From: Eutrigla gurnardus
Taxonomy: Eukaryota; Chordata; Actinopteri; Perciformes; Triglidae
NCBI GenBank assembly: GCA_963514095.1
Contig: OY741282.1
Span: forward strand, 13,664,347-13,728,346
Reading direction: 5' to 3'
DNA length: 64,000 bases
Of this stretch, positions 28,701 through 40,402 are shown piece by piece (the stretch's first letter is position 1; each line of letters begins with the position of its first letter). A program made the position numbers and the translations under genes. The notes under the pieces were generated by a model. That model made no database searches and was not told the origin of the DNA. It saw only the letters and a list, made by a program, of their open reading frames with translations.

Positions 28701-28752
28701 CAGTGGTGCCCAGCCTGGGGGTCAGGACCCCCACTGGGATCTCAGGATAAAC
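28701..28752 (+). mobile_element. hAT-like transposon terminal fragment
   Basis: The segment beginning CAGTGGTGCCCAGCCTGG and continuing with GGGTCAGGACCCCCAC resembles the terminal sequence of common vertebrate hAT non-autonomous elements (CAGTGGTTCCCAACCTGGGG type). No opposite end was found nearby, so it appears to be a solitary truncated end. The assignment is from remembered family consensus. Confidence 0.5.
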
Positions 28753-30113
28753 ATTCTTTTAACCGCAAGTCCGGCAGCAGCAGTAGCTGAAGCAAGAAAA
28801 CAAAACCAAATATACACTTTGAAATATATACCAGCTACTAGCAGTGACCGGTAGGCCGCCCGAGGCTAACCACAGATATGCTGCATGTGTAACGCTTCCA
28901 TTCGGGTTCCACCGAACTCCAAAACGTACACAAGTGACGCGAAAATAACCAAATATTGTAAGCGTACATGCAAATGTGCCCATGTCACACGCACACACAC
29001 AGAGAAACAAAAAATACATTCAGAGTGAATCACCAGTAAACTCTGACACATAAACAAGATGTTGGACGCAGCGAGTTTATTTGACATCTCGCTCTCTCTC
29101 CTGCTCTTCATGGTGTCTCTCTTGGCTCATCTTGAACCGTGAACTCCTGCTGTATTTGTTTTAGAGTTGGGACTCTGTAGGGCGGTGCAGGCAAACACAA
29201 GCACGCAGACGGACAAACTCACGTACGATGCGCGTACTGGACATATAAACACACGACGCCGCGTCACGGAAGGAGGAAATTTAGCAAGAAAGGACGTTAG
29301 TAAAACATTGGAGAGTCTCCTCGTGGAGTTTGTTGCAGCACTTCTGTCTCTTTATCAGAAGATCTCAGATCTGGTGCTTGAACTTGAAGGACTAGTTTTC
29401 TCAGAAACACTAAATTCTGTCTGTCTTGTTAAGCTTTTCTGGAACTGGATCTAAAGATTAGTGAGGCAAGCGTGGCAAGAAAACTTTTACAGGAACAATA
29501 AATTACATTCAGATGATTAATAGCAGCAAACAACTATTTGCTATGTGAAGATATCGCGGGGTGATGTCTTTCTGAGCAGAAAGCAATGTCGATCTCTCTC
29601 TGTGTGTGTTGTTATCCCAGCTTCTCCTTGTTTTGTGGACTTAGCCGGCGGGCCACGCATGCTTTCAGGCATTCACGCTCACACAAACAGGCAATTTAGT
29701 CTGCTATGTTACAATAATACAATATTATAACCTATATTAAAATGAAAGGAACGATGAACATAAGCCTCAAGTTGGAATAAACCAGAATTAAACTAAATTA
29801 GCCCATAAAAAGGCTACAGGTTGTTAGCACCTCCGTCCCACCGCAAAACATCCAAAGGGGGTTGGTGGAAAGTTGCATCAACTGCTCCGTAATAAGATTT
29901 TATTTTTATATTGAATCCACTAAAAGGGACGTGGAAGAGAACACACAAACCGATGAAGACGGATGAAAGTAAAAAGTCAGTATTTCATATTACTGTCATG
30001 ATGAAGTCATCAGTTGCGTTTTAATGATGATGATGCACCTTCCTGGGTAGTCTTACAGCCAATCCTGCACTAGTTAACCTTATACCTCTGCAGACTACAG
30101 AGTAATCAAGGAA

Positions 30114-30117
<4 letters not shown>

Positions 30118-30144
<27 letters not shown>
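30118..30144. repeat. CA microsatellite
   Basis: 27 bp of CA dinucleotides. Confidence 0.93.
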
Positions 30145-30149
<5 letters not shown>

Positions 30150-31189
30150 TCTGCACTGGAGGAAAAAAACATCTAATCCCAGGTGTGCGGAAAATCTGGA
30201 ATAAACATCCTGAACTAATGTGAGCAGATGATGGGGGGGGAGGAGATGGCAGCAAACAATAAATATCAGTGCTGCCTATTAGTTATCAGGCTTTATAATA
30301 GTCCGCATAGCTACAAACAGCCATACACATTTTGTAAACAAGGACAGAAGTTTGGAAATATTAACACACGCAGGTGAGTACAATATGACAAATAATTAAT
30401 CTTCCATTTCATTTTGTTTGTGTGTGTGTTTTGCAGGCTTGGCATTTTTACAACCTCCCTCACAGTTTGGCTCTGTCAGTCCATTAATTCTATGATCACA
30501 TAAAGTGTGATATCATATTCCAGTTGGTTACACAAGTTCAGAAACTGTCTCTCAGAAACATTATGAACAGAGTCATGCCTATCTTGTTTCCAGATTTTGG
30601 AGAGATTCGCTCATTTCGACATCTAGACTCAACTGTCCAAAATAATAATAAGTGACACAAAGTTGATTCTGTTTATGACCTTCTACCTGCCTTTCCTGCA
30701 AAATGTATCTCACTGTGTCTACATGTGGGTTGTTTTTACTCCGTTCCCGTGCATTGTGGGTGGCTTGCATGCAGACTGTGTTGAATGCGAGCTAGACCAC
30801 TTCCGCATCTGGTTTTGAAAATCCCAAAAAGCTATTTTTTTGCTAAATCTGATTTCTGTGCCTCTAAAAAAAAAGTCATATTGAACAGACAAGTGTAGCT
30901 CTATCTCTGGTCTCAGGAATTATCTCAAGACCAACAAGAATTGATTGTGGTCTCTGGGTTCAGTCTATCACCAGGAAAGACACTGAAGAGAATTCCATGA
31001 TTTAGTGCATATTTTATCAGGCACCCAAACAAACCGCATTCAAAAATCAAAGTCAAATGTGCACCCATTGTGAAAGAACAATATTCCGACACTTGGGAAC
31101 GACTCCAAAAGGCTGGGAAAAATTGAATTCACATGCTCCAGTGTCAGGTTTTCTCAGCAGACACCACATACAAATGTTACGTTTGTAAT

Positions 31190-31290
31190 TGATTACCAAA
31201 GTCAGTAGGGTTCATCCTCTGGGGACCACGGCCATCTGTATGGAATAATGGCAATCCATAGAATAGTTATGTCAGTCTGGACCAAGGTGG
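31190..31290 (+). repeat. Interspersed repeat fragment (fish 'GGGATTCATCC..GGCAATCCAT' family)
   Basis: The segment has the order CCAAAGTCAGTAGG, TTCATCCTCTGGGGACCA, GGCAATCCAT and CAGTCTGGACCAA. A related copy occurs in this window at 55693-55782 (CACTAGGATTCATCCTGGG then AATCCATCCAATAG). The family is abundant in perciform fish genomes from memory. It is non-coding. Confidence 0.6.
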
Positions 31291-34200
31291 TACCAAACAA
31301 CATGAGACCCTTCTTAACCAAACCAAAGTGTGTGTAAGTGGGGGAAAAAAACAAGTGACTATAAGCTCTGCACTGCTTTGCATTCAACCTGTCTCAGAGA
31401 TCTGGTATGGTGTACAGTCGCGATGCACAGATCTGCTCTAACGTCACCCACACCCACGTGAACACACACGACACCCACCACCCACCTGGAGACATGATCG
31501 TCTCAGATTCAGAGACCGGCACCCTCATGGACGTTTCAGGCTGTGTTGCTTTTAAAATGATGTAATGTATTGATGTAGGAGTGTAATCCCTCACCCTTTT
31601 CACCATTAACTTTAATGATCACACCGGCTGCAGACTCGTGTCACTGCAGCGGATATGGTGGGACATTTAAGCAGCAAAACTGACTGTAGTTAAAGGCTAA
31701 CAGAGAAAACGCAACTCTGAAATAAATCCAGTGATAAATTAAGTTGCTCTGCTGTTCCTCGTGCATTAAAGCACACAATGTCACCGACCGCAGCTCTGCT
31801 ATTTTCACATTTTGGAGAGAATGTAATAAATATTATTTCATCCACTCTGAAACCCAATCCATTAATACTCAGATATTTTATGACTTGACCCTCCTGATCT
31901 GCGGATTAACCGCCATGCCGGCGGGTATAACTGCACCCCGCTCGTCTCGGGTTTGTTCTTGGTCAACAAGCACCGTAATCAATGCAAGCCTTCTAACCAG
32001 ACTCCGTTCAAGTAAACAGACACACTTTATCTGTGTTTCCTTGGAAGCTGCTGGATTTAATCAAAAGGTTATACTTGCTATTAAACAGACCCATGAAGAA
32101 AAACAAGTCAAGTCGGGACCATTAGTGGACAACAATGACACGATAAGTGTAATTAAGCATGATAAATTAACTACCTCCGCCCTCGATTTCTCTGTGCAAT
32201 TTAACTCTCATCATGACCTCCGTGCTTCTACTGCAACAGCTGAGGAACATCTCTCCCCGATGTGGTAACACACACACAAATATAAACCCACACACACAGA
32301 TATGTATTCATATTTCTTACTTTTTTTTTTCATATTTCCCAACAGTGCTGCTGCAGTGTGTGGGCCGGCTGCACAAACACTGCAGCATTTCCCAAAACAA
32401 TCTCTTAATGAAGTTTTATTAGCATCCCAAGAGTTGAGTCAGCCAGCCGTCATGCTAATGAGGGGTTCCCCTCATTTTCTATCCCATCTAATTTCCCTTC
32501 TCCCGTTTGTGTGTCCATCTTTGAGCCTTCCCTTTCTCTTCGACATCATCTTTCAAACGACAATGCAATTATTAAATTTATCTCAAAAGTGTGGTGCGAT
32601 TGTGCCAGACTATCCTCACCAGAAAACAACAGCCAACGTATCGTACTTTTTCCTTTAAAGTGACACGCTGCGGTTATGTAAGGAAGACCGTCCTCTCAAA
32701 CTAGTCGTGATATTATACTGCCGAGAAACCTCTTAAGGGAGATTTGGATAGTAGTCGATACAAAATGTCTGACTTCAATGACGGAGACTGCGGATCACAT
32801 CCGCTCCCCGGCGTTGAAATTGATTCATTGGCTGACGCTTGGGTCCAAAGTGACATACAAATGAGGTACAATCCAAAGCCACAGCCAAACTACTCGAAGC
32901 CTTCAAACACATGGGTCTATTACTCTCGCCAGCTTTCTTGGATCGGGTTTCGTCTCACCAATATCAAAGCGTACATAGCTCCGCCAAAGCAGCCCCCGCT
33001 TTTTTGTTTTGTTTTTCAAAACACAAGTGCTGTTTTCGGGGTCTGAACGCCCCGCAAGGTTCGATAACTCTCTAACAAATGTAGCAGTGATACAGAAAGT
33101 CTGAACATGAATTAGTGAGAGACAGCTAGACGGAGCGCAAAATGAAAACATGGCAACCAAACAAGCACCAGAGATTGTCTTTGCCGTCATTTGATCACTT
33201 GTGTATTGGAACAGAATTATTATTATTATTCATTTTTTTTTAAAAACAATTCTGAAAACATCTGCGAGGCACAGCATCTCTCCTATCTGAGTGATTGATT
33301 TAAAATTTGTTTTTCATCTGGCACCATGTAACCACTGTTATTCTTCTCTGCCTGGAAGACTGTTCATTGTGTCAAAGTCAGTCATGAACTATTCATGTCT
33401 GGATCGTTGGCAGGGGATTGATCCCTCTCTGTTATTACTGTCTGCTTGCACTCACTCAAAACGGTTAAAGCAAACGTATTGATACACTTGTCTAATGGGG
33501 CGGAGTGATGTCACATGAAATCAAGTCCACATACCTACTTGACGCACTATGTTGTGGTGATCTGATGTGCCGTCTAGATAAGTGCAGCCCCCCCCCCAAT
33601 CTACATGCTCTGCATCGTCATGGTTTCCACTACACTGTTACCTTGAACCTCCCTTTGCGTTGCATTTTTGCCTGTAAATAAAACTTTACAGGGAGAGATG
33701 TTGCACAAAACAGAGCTGTGATGCCAAAATAAAATCTCATCAATCCGTAGCAGCGCTGAGCTCATAATGGCATATCTGCTGTCAGCACTTTCTAATATTC
33801 TCAATCGAAGGCAATAAATCCCAGATGGCAATTACGTTTTTTTGCAGATTAACGTATGCAAGACATAGAATGAAAACAAAAGAGACTAAGATTAATGAAG
33901 CGCTTTACCAATGTGCTGACCAGTATGTGGTTAACGTGATTATATTCTCCACGTGATTATTTCTATAAGCACATTATTTTAGCGTCTGTGCACATCAATT
34001 TCAAACTAACCTAAAATACACAATTTTGCTGTGATTTAAGTGCACTAAGTGGATACAAAGGATGCCGAACTACATAATAAGGACGTTTTGTAAAAAGTCT
34101 GTCTGCAAGACATCAGGCATATCACTTAAAAATGCTAGTTTTCTGAATGGAGTTCGGGTTGATCAGCTAGGCATGAATACGGCAGCGACCTGATTGTACC

Positions 34201-35071
34201 ACAGACAGTCTCTGGTTCACACACATAGTTTAGTTTGGTCTCTCTGCTGATGTGAGGTTTTATCGTAGAGCTCTGGGAGACCACAGACCACTAGAAAAGT
34301 TCTTTGTCTCCATTTCTGATTCAGTGACGACAGGAGGAGAATTTCAATAGGCTTTCTTGTCACAGCGTCACGGGTATTTATCGCTCAAAAAGTGTCCTGT
34401 TTGGCCTGAACACACCTTAACAAGGGCAGGAGGGCCTCTTATTGATACATACATACATATCACACACTATTACTATTTAGTCCAACAACATGAGAGGCAT
34501 GAGTCGCCGGTCCGTTTCCAATCGTAGGTAAAACATCAGTCTAAAATATCAGCAAGCCGACACTTCGGTCTCTCCCTGGCTAACAAACAGGTTCCATCAG
34601 ATCCCTCAGAATCTGTGATCAAACACTTCATGCGAGCCACTGAATGGGCCACCATACAGCTGGGGAGCCTTCAAAGGCTCTCAGGGAGGTAGGCGAGGTG
34701 AGCTATGCTGGTTGCGGCTGGATGCTCACATCCAAAATGGCCAAACGCACACACACACACGGCCTCACACAAGTGGCACATTCCTCCTATGACATAGTGC
34801 TGCCCAAATAAGGGGCTCAGGTGTTTCTGCCTTTGTAGTTTAACGAACACCGAGAAAGATTCAGAAAGTGAGCGAGACAGAAAGAGAAAGGGAGGGGAGC
34901 GATGTGATGTTTTTCTTTTTTCCTGCCGTGCCTGTGAAACCCCATCCCTCTTTCAGTCCCTCTTTCATTGTGTCAGTGGCTCTTTTGTGTACGCTGATGA
35001 TGAGGCCCCCTTGACACTGAAGAGGTTATGCAGCTGATACCTGACTCCCATTGAAGATGCTTTTTCCTCTC

Positions 35072-35094
35072 TCACACACACACACACACACACA
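35072..35094. repeat. CA microsatellite
   Basis: 23 bp of CA dinucleotides. Confidence 0.9.
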
Positions 35095-35553
35095 TGCATC
35101 CACTCCCCCGTTTTCTTCAGTTGTCTTACACACTCGAGCTTATGTCTCTCAATTCCTTCCTTTCTCCTTTGTCCCCTCTGCCCTTTTAATCACTCCTCCG
35201 CCATCCCAACACAGATACCCAGGTCACGCCACAAAAAGATACTGCGGGAGAAGTGTCGGAAAACACTTACATCACCGGCGTGGAGGGGAGGGAGAGGAGA
35301 GTGGGAGTACGGAGGGAGAGATATCCTTTTCTCCTCTCACATCTGCTACCATCTGTACGTTCTTCCCCCTGGTTCCTGCCGCTTGTTTGCATCACTTCTT
35401 TCTCTTCACCCTTGAGCGACGTCGCGGTATTGAAAGAGCTCTCGTTTCTTTTTCGGGTTTTCTTGATTTCGACCACATTTTCGACCATTAACAGAAATGA
35501 GTAAAGTTTCATCACCTTGAAAATAGAAGGCAACTTTCTATCAACGCCCTAAT

Positions 35554-35557
<4 letters not shown>

Positions 35558-35604
<47 letters not shown>
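35558..35604. repeat. GA microsatellite
   Basis: 47 bp of uninterrupted GA, a polypurine mirror repeat able to form triplex DNA. Confidence 0.97.
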
Positions 35605-35608
<4 letters not shown>

Positions 35609-35776
35609 GCACCAGATTGGATCCCAAAAAGGATTCAAGAACTGGTTTTCGGGTTATTTCTTCAGTGACTCTCATGGAAAGCTCTGAAGTTTCAACCCAA
35701 AAATCACCTGAGATTTGTGTCTCAGGTGTGTGTGTGTTCATAAAAGCATGACGACAACTCTTTAAACCCTGAAAAG

Positions 35777-35779
35777 CTG
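35777..35779. repeat. Left target-site duplication (CTG) of the Harbinger element
   Basis: CTG immediately outside the left terminal repeat is repeated as CTG at 37638-37640 outside the right one. PIF/Harbinger transposases make 3-bp duplications, so length fits the family, although TTA/TAA is the commoner choice. Confidence 0.7.
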
Positions 35780-35805
35780 GGGCCTCATGTACTAAGAATT
35801 GCGTG
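35780..35805 (+). repeat. Left terminal inverted repeat
   Basis: GGGCCTCATGTA followed by an imperfectly matching stretch up to TTGCGT. It pairs with 37611-37637. Confidence 0.88.
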
Positions 35806-36065
35806 GATTTCCTACTGAAAAATGGCGTACGCTAGAATCCAGAAACGGTCGTACGCACACAAAAAATCAGATGTATCAAAGTGTGCGTACACATGGATCC
35901 AAGCACTTTTCCTTTGTACATCCCAATCAACGTGGAATTAAGCGCACATGTGGAAGTGCTAAACTCCTCCCTGTCCACGCCTGCATTTAAATATGCAAAT
36001 GCATTTAAATAGGGCCTGCACCGGGGATTCCCCTCTCTGCACCATCAGATCTACAAAATGAAAAA

Positions 36066-36350
36066 GGGAAGAAGCGCAACTTCACCGAGTCTGAGCTGGA
36101 AACGCTCTTAAACGAAGTCGAGACTCAAAGACCAGTATTATTTGGTAGCCTCTCATCAGGCATAAACACAAAAAAAAAGAAATGTGAGTGGGAGCGTGTG
36201 TGTGAGGCAGTGAATACTGTGGGGTCGGAGCAGCGCACACTCCCTGAAATAAAAAAGAAATGGTCCGACGTGAAGGTGGAGGTGAAGCGGAGGATTTCGG
36301 CCCACCGCCGAAGCGTGACCGCAACGGGCGGGGGGACAGGAGGATATTAA
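36066..36350 (+). pseudogene. Myb/SANT-like DNA-binding protein of the Harbinger element, truncated
   Basis: Harbinger elements encode a second protein with a Myb/SANT-like trihelix domain (the family that gave rise to NAIF1) that helps the transposase bind the element's ends. This frame reads KKRNFTESELETLLNEVE, then RPVLFGSLSSGIN, CEWERVCEAVN, EIKKKWSDVKVEVKRR and AHRRSVTATGGGTGG. This is the domain's characteristic tryptophan spacing with a basic third helix. No in-frame ATG exists: the nearest, at 36058, is one base out of frame across a run of A (36061-36065), consistent with loss of one A. The frame ends at TAA 36348-36350 inside AT-rich junk, so the C-terminal region is missing. Its amino acids are otherwise well preserved. 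Confidence 0.85.
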
Positions 36351-36601
36351 TATATTATATATTATATTATTATATATATTAATGACTGCAGAAGTGCGCC
36401 GTGGCTACTGCAGTGTGACATTTCCAACTTTACGCACGCGTTTATCGACACAAATACTGAACACAAGGAGACAATAAAGGGCTTGTTAGATAGCTCTGCA
36501 GCTCTATTTTCACCAGGGAAAAACAAATGCACATATTTGAATGCACGTGCCCAAATGGGCATCGTGCTGGTTTACATTCGGGGCGCAATTAAACGGATAC
36601 A

Positions 36602-37317
36602 TTAACTCACGAGAAGCCACCCATCGCGCACCGTGCCAGCCTCCAGCCTGTTACCAACCATGCTATTAGTAAGAATGAACGGGTCATGCGTTGAACCAGG
36701 CCACCTTGCCACGATGTTGGTGAGCTGCATTTGCGCATCACATATTATTTGAACATTTATTGAATGAAAATGTTTCCTGTTGACAAAAACAAATTCATCC
36801 TGTGATGGCGCTTTTAAAGCAACATGTGTGCAGTCAATAGCTCTGATTACATTAGGGAAACCGGCTCTTGCTGCAAATTGCGCTTTAATGTTGGCCTGTT
36901 CAACAGCATTGTATGGGAATTTGATGTACCTGGATGACATTCTTATGATCCCGTCCCACACAGCTGGCATGGCTCGGCTCAGAGTGGACTGGCACACTCC
37001 TGACCGATCGGCCAGTTCCCTCTGGAAGGCTCCTGTTGCCAGAAACGAAACCCCAGAGTGGTCAGCACCTGTGTGGGCACGGACAACCCCTGGCTCCTGG
37101 CTGTGTTTCTTTCTAGGGCCGGCCGCAGCTCTGCGCACAGCTCCAGTAACACTGGCCTCGGCAACCTTAAACGACTCATGAGCCAGTTGTCGTCATTTGC
37201 TAACATATCCTCCCGTTCTCTAAACACCCTCTCACGTCTGATGTTACCGTTTGCGATGTCTTCTAACTGTTGCAGCCAGCCAGCTAACAAGGCCAAGGCT
37301 GCCATTGTTAATGCCAT
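36602..37317 (-). pseudogene. HARBI1-like PIF/Harbinger transposase, frameshifted and truncated
   Basis: A DDE-superfamily nuclease related to HARBI1. The N-terminal part starts at ATG 37317 (MALTMAALALLAGWLQQL, then the helical RPVLLELCAELRPALERNT region). At about 37041-37056 the reading frame shifts by a small indel. The second frame then gives FLATGAFQRELADRSGVCQS (helix-turn-helix-like), AIDCTHVALKAP with the first catalytic Asp, and GSTHDPFILTNS with the second. It continues to DGWLL and then hits GTGAGTTAA. GTGAGT there looks like a splice donor, and the family normally continues with GDSGYPL and the catalytic Glu region, which is absent. The gene therefore lacks a frame-intact N-half junction and its third catalytic residue, and is non-functional. 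Confidence 0.9.
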
Positions 37318-37610
37318 TTTTTCATCACTTTGTGCATGCTTTTATATTCATCCATATGATTGCAAACACGTGTGTGTTAATTGTCCATTAATGTGTCTCT
37401 GATGTGCACATTACTCTGAGGACTAATTGTTTTCACATAATTAACAGTTTCCCAGCATCACCTCAGAGTGTCGCCAAAGGAACAATAGCTGTAGAAACGT
37501 GCGTACGCCAGCCGTGAAGCTGCCGTGGGACACCGCACATTTCCACGCTCATTTCACTTTTGATACATCTGAACGTTGGTGTGGAAAATTACGTACGCCA
37601 TGTTTTTGTG

Positions 37611-37637
37611 CGTACGCAACATTGATACATGAGGCCC
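37611..37637 (-). repeat. Right terminal inverted repeat
   Basis: Read on the minus strand it begins GGGCCTCATGTATCAA and matches the left end. CTG follows outside at 37638-37640 as the target-site duplicate. Confidence 0.88.
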
Positions 37638-39822
37638 CTGGTCTGTGCTCTCTACCCTTCATATCAGATAATGATCAGTTTCTTTATATTACATTTTGTC
37701 ACCAGCACTTTCCTCCAAAATGAATATAACGTTATGATAAGTTATATTTTGCCTTGTTTATATGAAAGTTTGATTAAGAAAGATATTGTAAAGTCATGAA
37801 ACTTGTCGACATTATGAAGAGAGCAATTTCATTTGAGACCTCTTTCTAGTCTTCTGACCACTAAAAGTGGTTTACACTACATATCTGCATTCACACACAC
37901 ATTCATATTCATACGGCCTTCGGCAGCAAAAATGCAGGCAGCTTTTTGCAACAAAAAAACATTGATGAGAACGTTGTGTCATCTGCAGTGTAAATACAGC
38001 CGTTTCACGTTAAGCAGGGTTTGAAGCAAGATGCCTCAAAAACTGACATTGGATGATTATTAATAAGCATAATATTATTTGTAGTAACAAGTATAAAGGG
38101 GATTATAAACCTGCAATTACACATTTTACGATATTCTCCTTCAGGTCATACAGCTCATTGCTCTAATTGAGAACTGACTTCAATTCTTTTCACTACCCGA
38201 CTTTTGCAATGATATATTTAAAAAAATGTACTGGTGTTTCTTTTAATGAACCTTTTCTACTAGGGTGTGTTGTCCTGATCTGCCCCGCCGCTAATGTGAA
38301 AGCATTCTGTTGCCAAGTACATCCCGGTCTATATCCTAAAACTGTAGGCTTAGACTTAATCCGCAGCCAGCGAAAAAAAAGGGCCCATAAAAGGGTTGAA
38401 AGTAAACATTTAAGTGAACCTTCTCAAAGTGTGAAGTGATTGAGGTCATTTCTGGACAACTCCATAAGACGCCCATATCAGAGCGAACAAAAAAAACCTT
38501 TATGTAATTCAGATAATGAGAAGCATCTTATTTATCATTATTGTAGCAACCAAAATCTTGAGTGTGGACTTTCACCGCATCGATGCAGAGTCGTTTTCTT
38601 ATCAACGAGACATCTCCACACCTCCAGTATAAACTGGATATACAGGTGGGAAACACAGGGAGAAATACAGTCTATTATGATGACAACTTCTGAGCACAAC
38701 AAACAAATATCAGACACCACAGATGCATAGCAGACATGGTGTCAAGGACTTCCATCCATCTGACAGCCAAAGTGAGGCTACATCAGCTTCAAAGCCCTGT
38801 TTAATTTACATAGGTCGGGTTTCCCAACCATTTCGGTGTGAACAGTTTGTTTCTTTTTGCCCCTACGACTCTCGCCTAGCCACAAGACAATAACAAACCC
38901 ATGGATCGTGGTCTGAGAAGATGTCTCAACATTTTTGCGTTTCTCCGAACTTTGCGTTGCCTCCGCTTTAATGACACAAACAGAAACACACACACACAAA
39001 CTTGCAGAAACCACTTACTACATTAACCACCCCCGCCTCGTATCCCTCTTCTTTCATCCTTCCATCCCAGCCTCTCAACAATTTACATCCAGAGGTTGAG
39101 AAGCAGCTGGACAATAAAAGCAGCTTAAAAGGACACACTCTCACAATGTTTATGTTAGCCGGCCCTGGGCAGCAATGAAACTGAACAGTAAAGAGGCCAG
39201 TTGTGTTGCTCACTGGCCAGGTTAGTGCGTCTACATTCATCTCCGGCTGTCGTGGTGAAAACGACCGAAGGTACAGACACTGTGTGTTTGTGTGTGTGTG
39301 TATGGGGACGGTGTATCCGAGAGGCCGGGGTCCCGGGGGGCTTTTAAAACACCGCTCAATAACGCGGTTTCTCCAAACAAGCTGTTAGGAGGATGAGATT
39401 AGACATACGGGGAAGGAACACGGTGGAGATCCAGGATGAAAGAGATTCCTCTGTTGGGAACACAGACTGATGATACACCATCACTCTACCTGTAGATATA
39501 ACAAGACCAGCGCTGCAGTCATAGATTAGGATGATGGATAACCCATTTGATTACAGTTTATAACCTTTACTCAACAGATGATGGGGATTTACTTAGCGAC
39601 AGTAAAATATATTATAAAAGCGAGCCGGGCTTTATTTTCAATATAAATGTACCGTTATTATTAAACATTTATTTAATAAAAAGGAAGGCTTCTCTTCAGT
39701 CGGAGGAGACGAGGGAAGGAAGGGAACGGCGGTGAGACACCAGCACGGCAATGAAAGAAAAAACAGACGAATCACATAAATGTGCATGGTACAGTTCAGC
39801 CTCACTACCAGCAAATAACAAA

Positions 39823-39855
39823 ACTACCGCTCAAAAGTTTGGGGTCACCAGTTAC
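39823..39855 (+). mobile_element. Terminal fragment of a fish DNA transposon/MITE
   Basis: CTACCGCTCAAAAGTTTGG followed by GGTCACCAG resembles the inverted-repeat end of an abundant fish element (ACCGTTCAAAAGTTTGGGGTCAC type, from memory). The matching opposite end was not found within about 1 kb, so it is a solo end. Confidence 0.45.
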
Positions 39856-40184
39856 TTTTTTATAAAAAATGACAATATTAAGAATAAAATGACATTATAA
39901 GACATTTATACAATATCTAAATGTAATATATCAGTGTTGCATGACAAGGCCGAATACTGTCACCCAAATCCCAACTTCAAATTATGAATTTGTCTCCCAG
40001 TCATGAAAAGCATAAGTGATTCTAGATGTTGCATGTCAGTTGAGTAGTACGCGGTTCATGTTCAGACTGACAACTGGTTAAAAAAAAAAAAAAGACATGC
40101 TAAACAGATGCTGATCCTTGTATAGAGCCTTGTGGAGAGGTTTCATCCTGTAGCACTGGCAAATACTTTGGCCTGATTTTGACA

Positions 40185-40248
40185 GACACACACACAGACA
40201 CACACACACACACAGACACACACACAGACACACACACACACACACACT
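40185..40248. repeat. CA microsatellite with GA interruptions
   Basis: CA units with periodic CAGA interruptions, giving a higher-order periodicity of about 12-14 bp. Confidence 0.93.
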
Positions 40249-40352
40249 TAATTTGCCGTGGGCGACCCAGCTACAAATCTCTCCAATCACACATAGTTTC
40301 ATCTGCACGCCTTTCAACAAAGATTACTTCATGTACACAAGGCCATGCATTC

Positions 40353-40354
<2 letters not shown>

Positions 40355-40399
<45 letters not shown>
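40355..40399. repeat. CA microsatellite
   Basis: 45 bp of uninterrupted AC. Confidence 0.97.

Positions 40400-40402
<3 letters not shown>

Larger units (their letters stand above)
28753..35776. other. Intergenic region, no gene recognised
   Basis: Holds small CA repeats (30118-30144, 35072-35094), a fish interspersed-repeat fragment (31190-31290), and a non-repetitive block at 31740-32660 rich in TAAT/ATTA cores with a 174-codon + frame of no recognisable family. A GA array lies at 35558-35604, just outside the Harbinger element. Confidence 0.6.
35780..37637. mobile_element. Defective PIF/Harbinger DNA transposon
   Basis: A 1858-bp element bounded by inverted terminal repeats. The left end reads GGGCCTCATGTACTAAG and the right end, read inward on the other strand, GGGCCTCATGTATCAA; both continue to TTGCGT. 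Both ends also carry several GCGTACGC-type palindromes (35825, 35850, 37501, 37591, 37610). Inside are the two genes expected of animal Harbingers in tail-to-tail orientation: a Myb/SANT-like DNA-binding protein on + (36066-36350) and a HARBI1-like transposase on - (36602-37317). Both are broken, and both lose their 3' ends at the AT-rich segment 36345-36385, which suggests an internal deletion. The element cannot transpose on its own but might be mobilised in trans. Confidence 0.92.

Noticed and set aside
31744..32268. 174-codon + frame as a gene
   Set aside because: No protein resemblance and codon use without bias; the sequence looks more like regulatory DNA and is reported as such.
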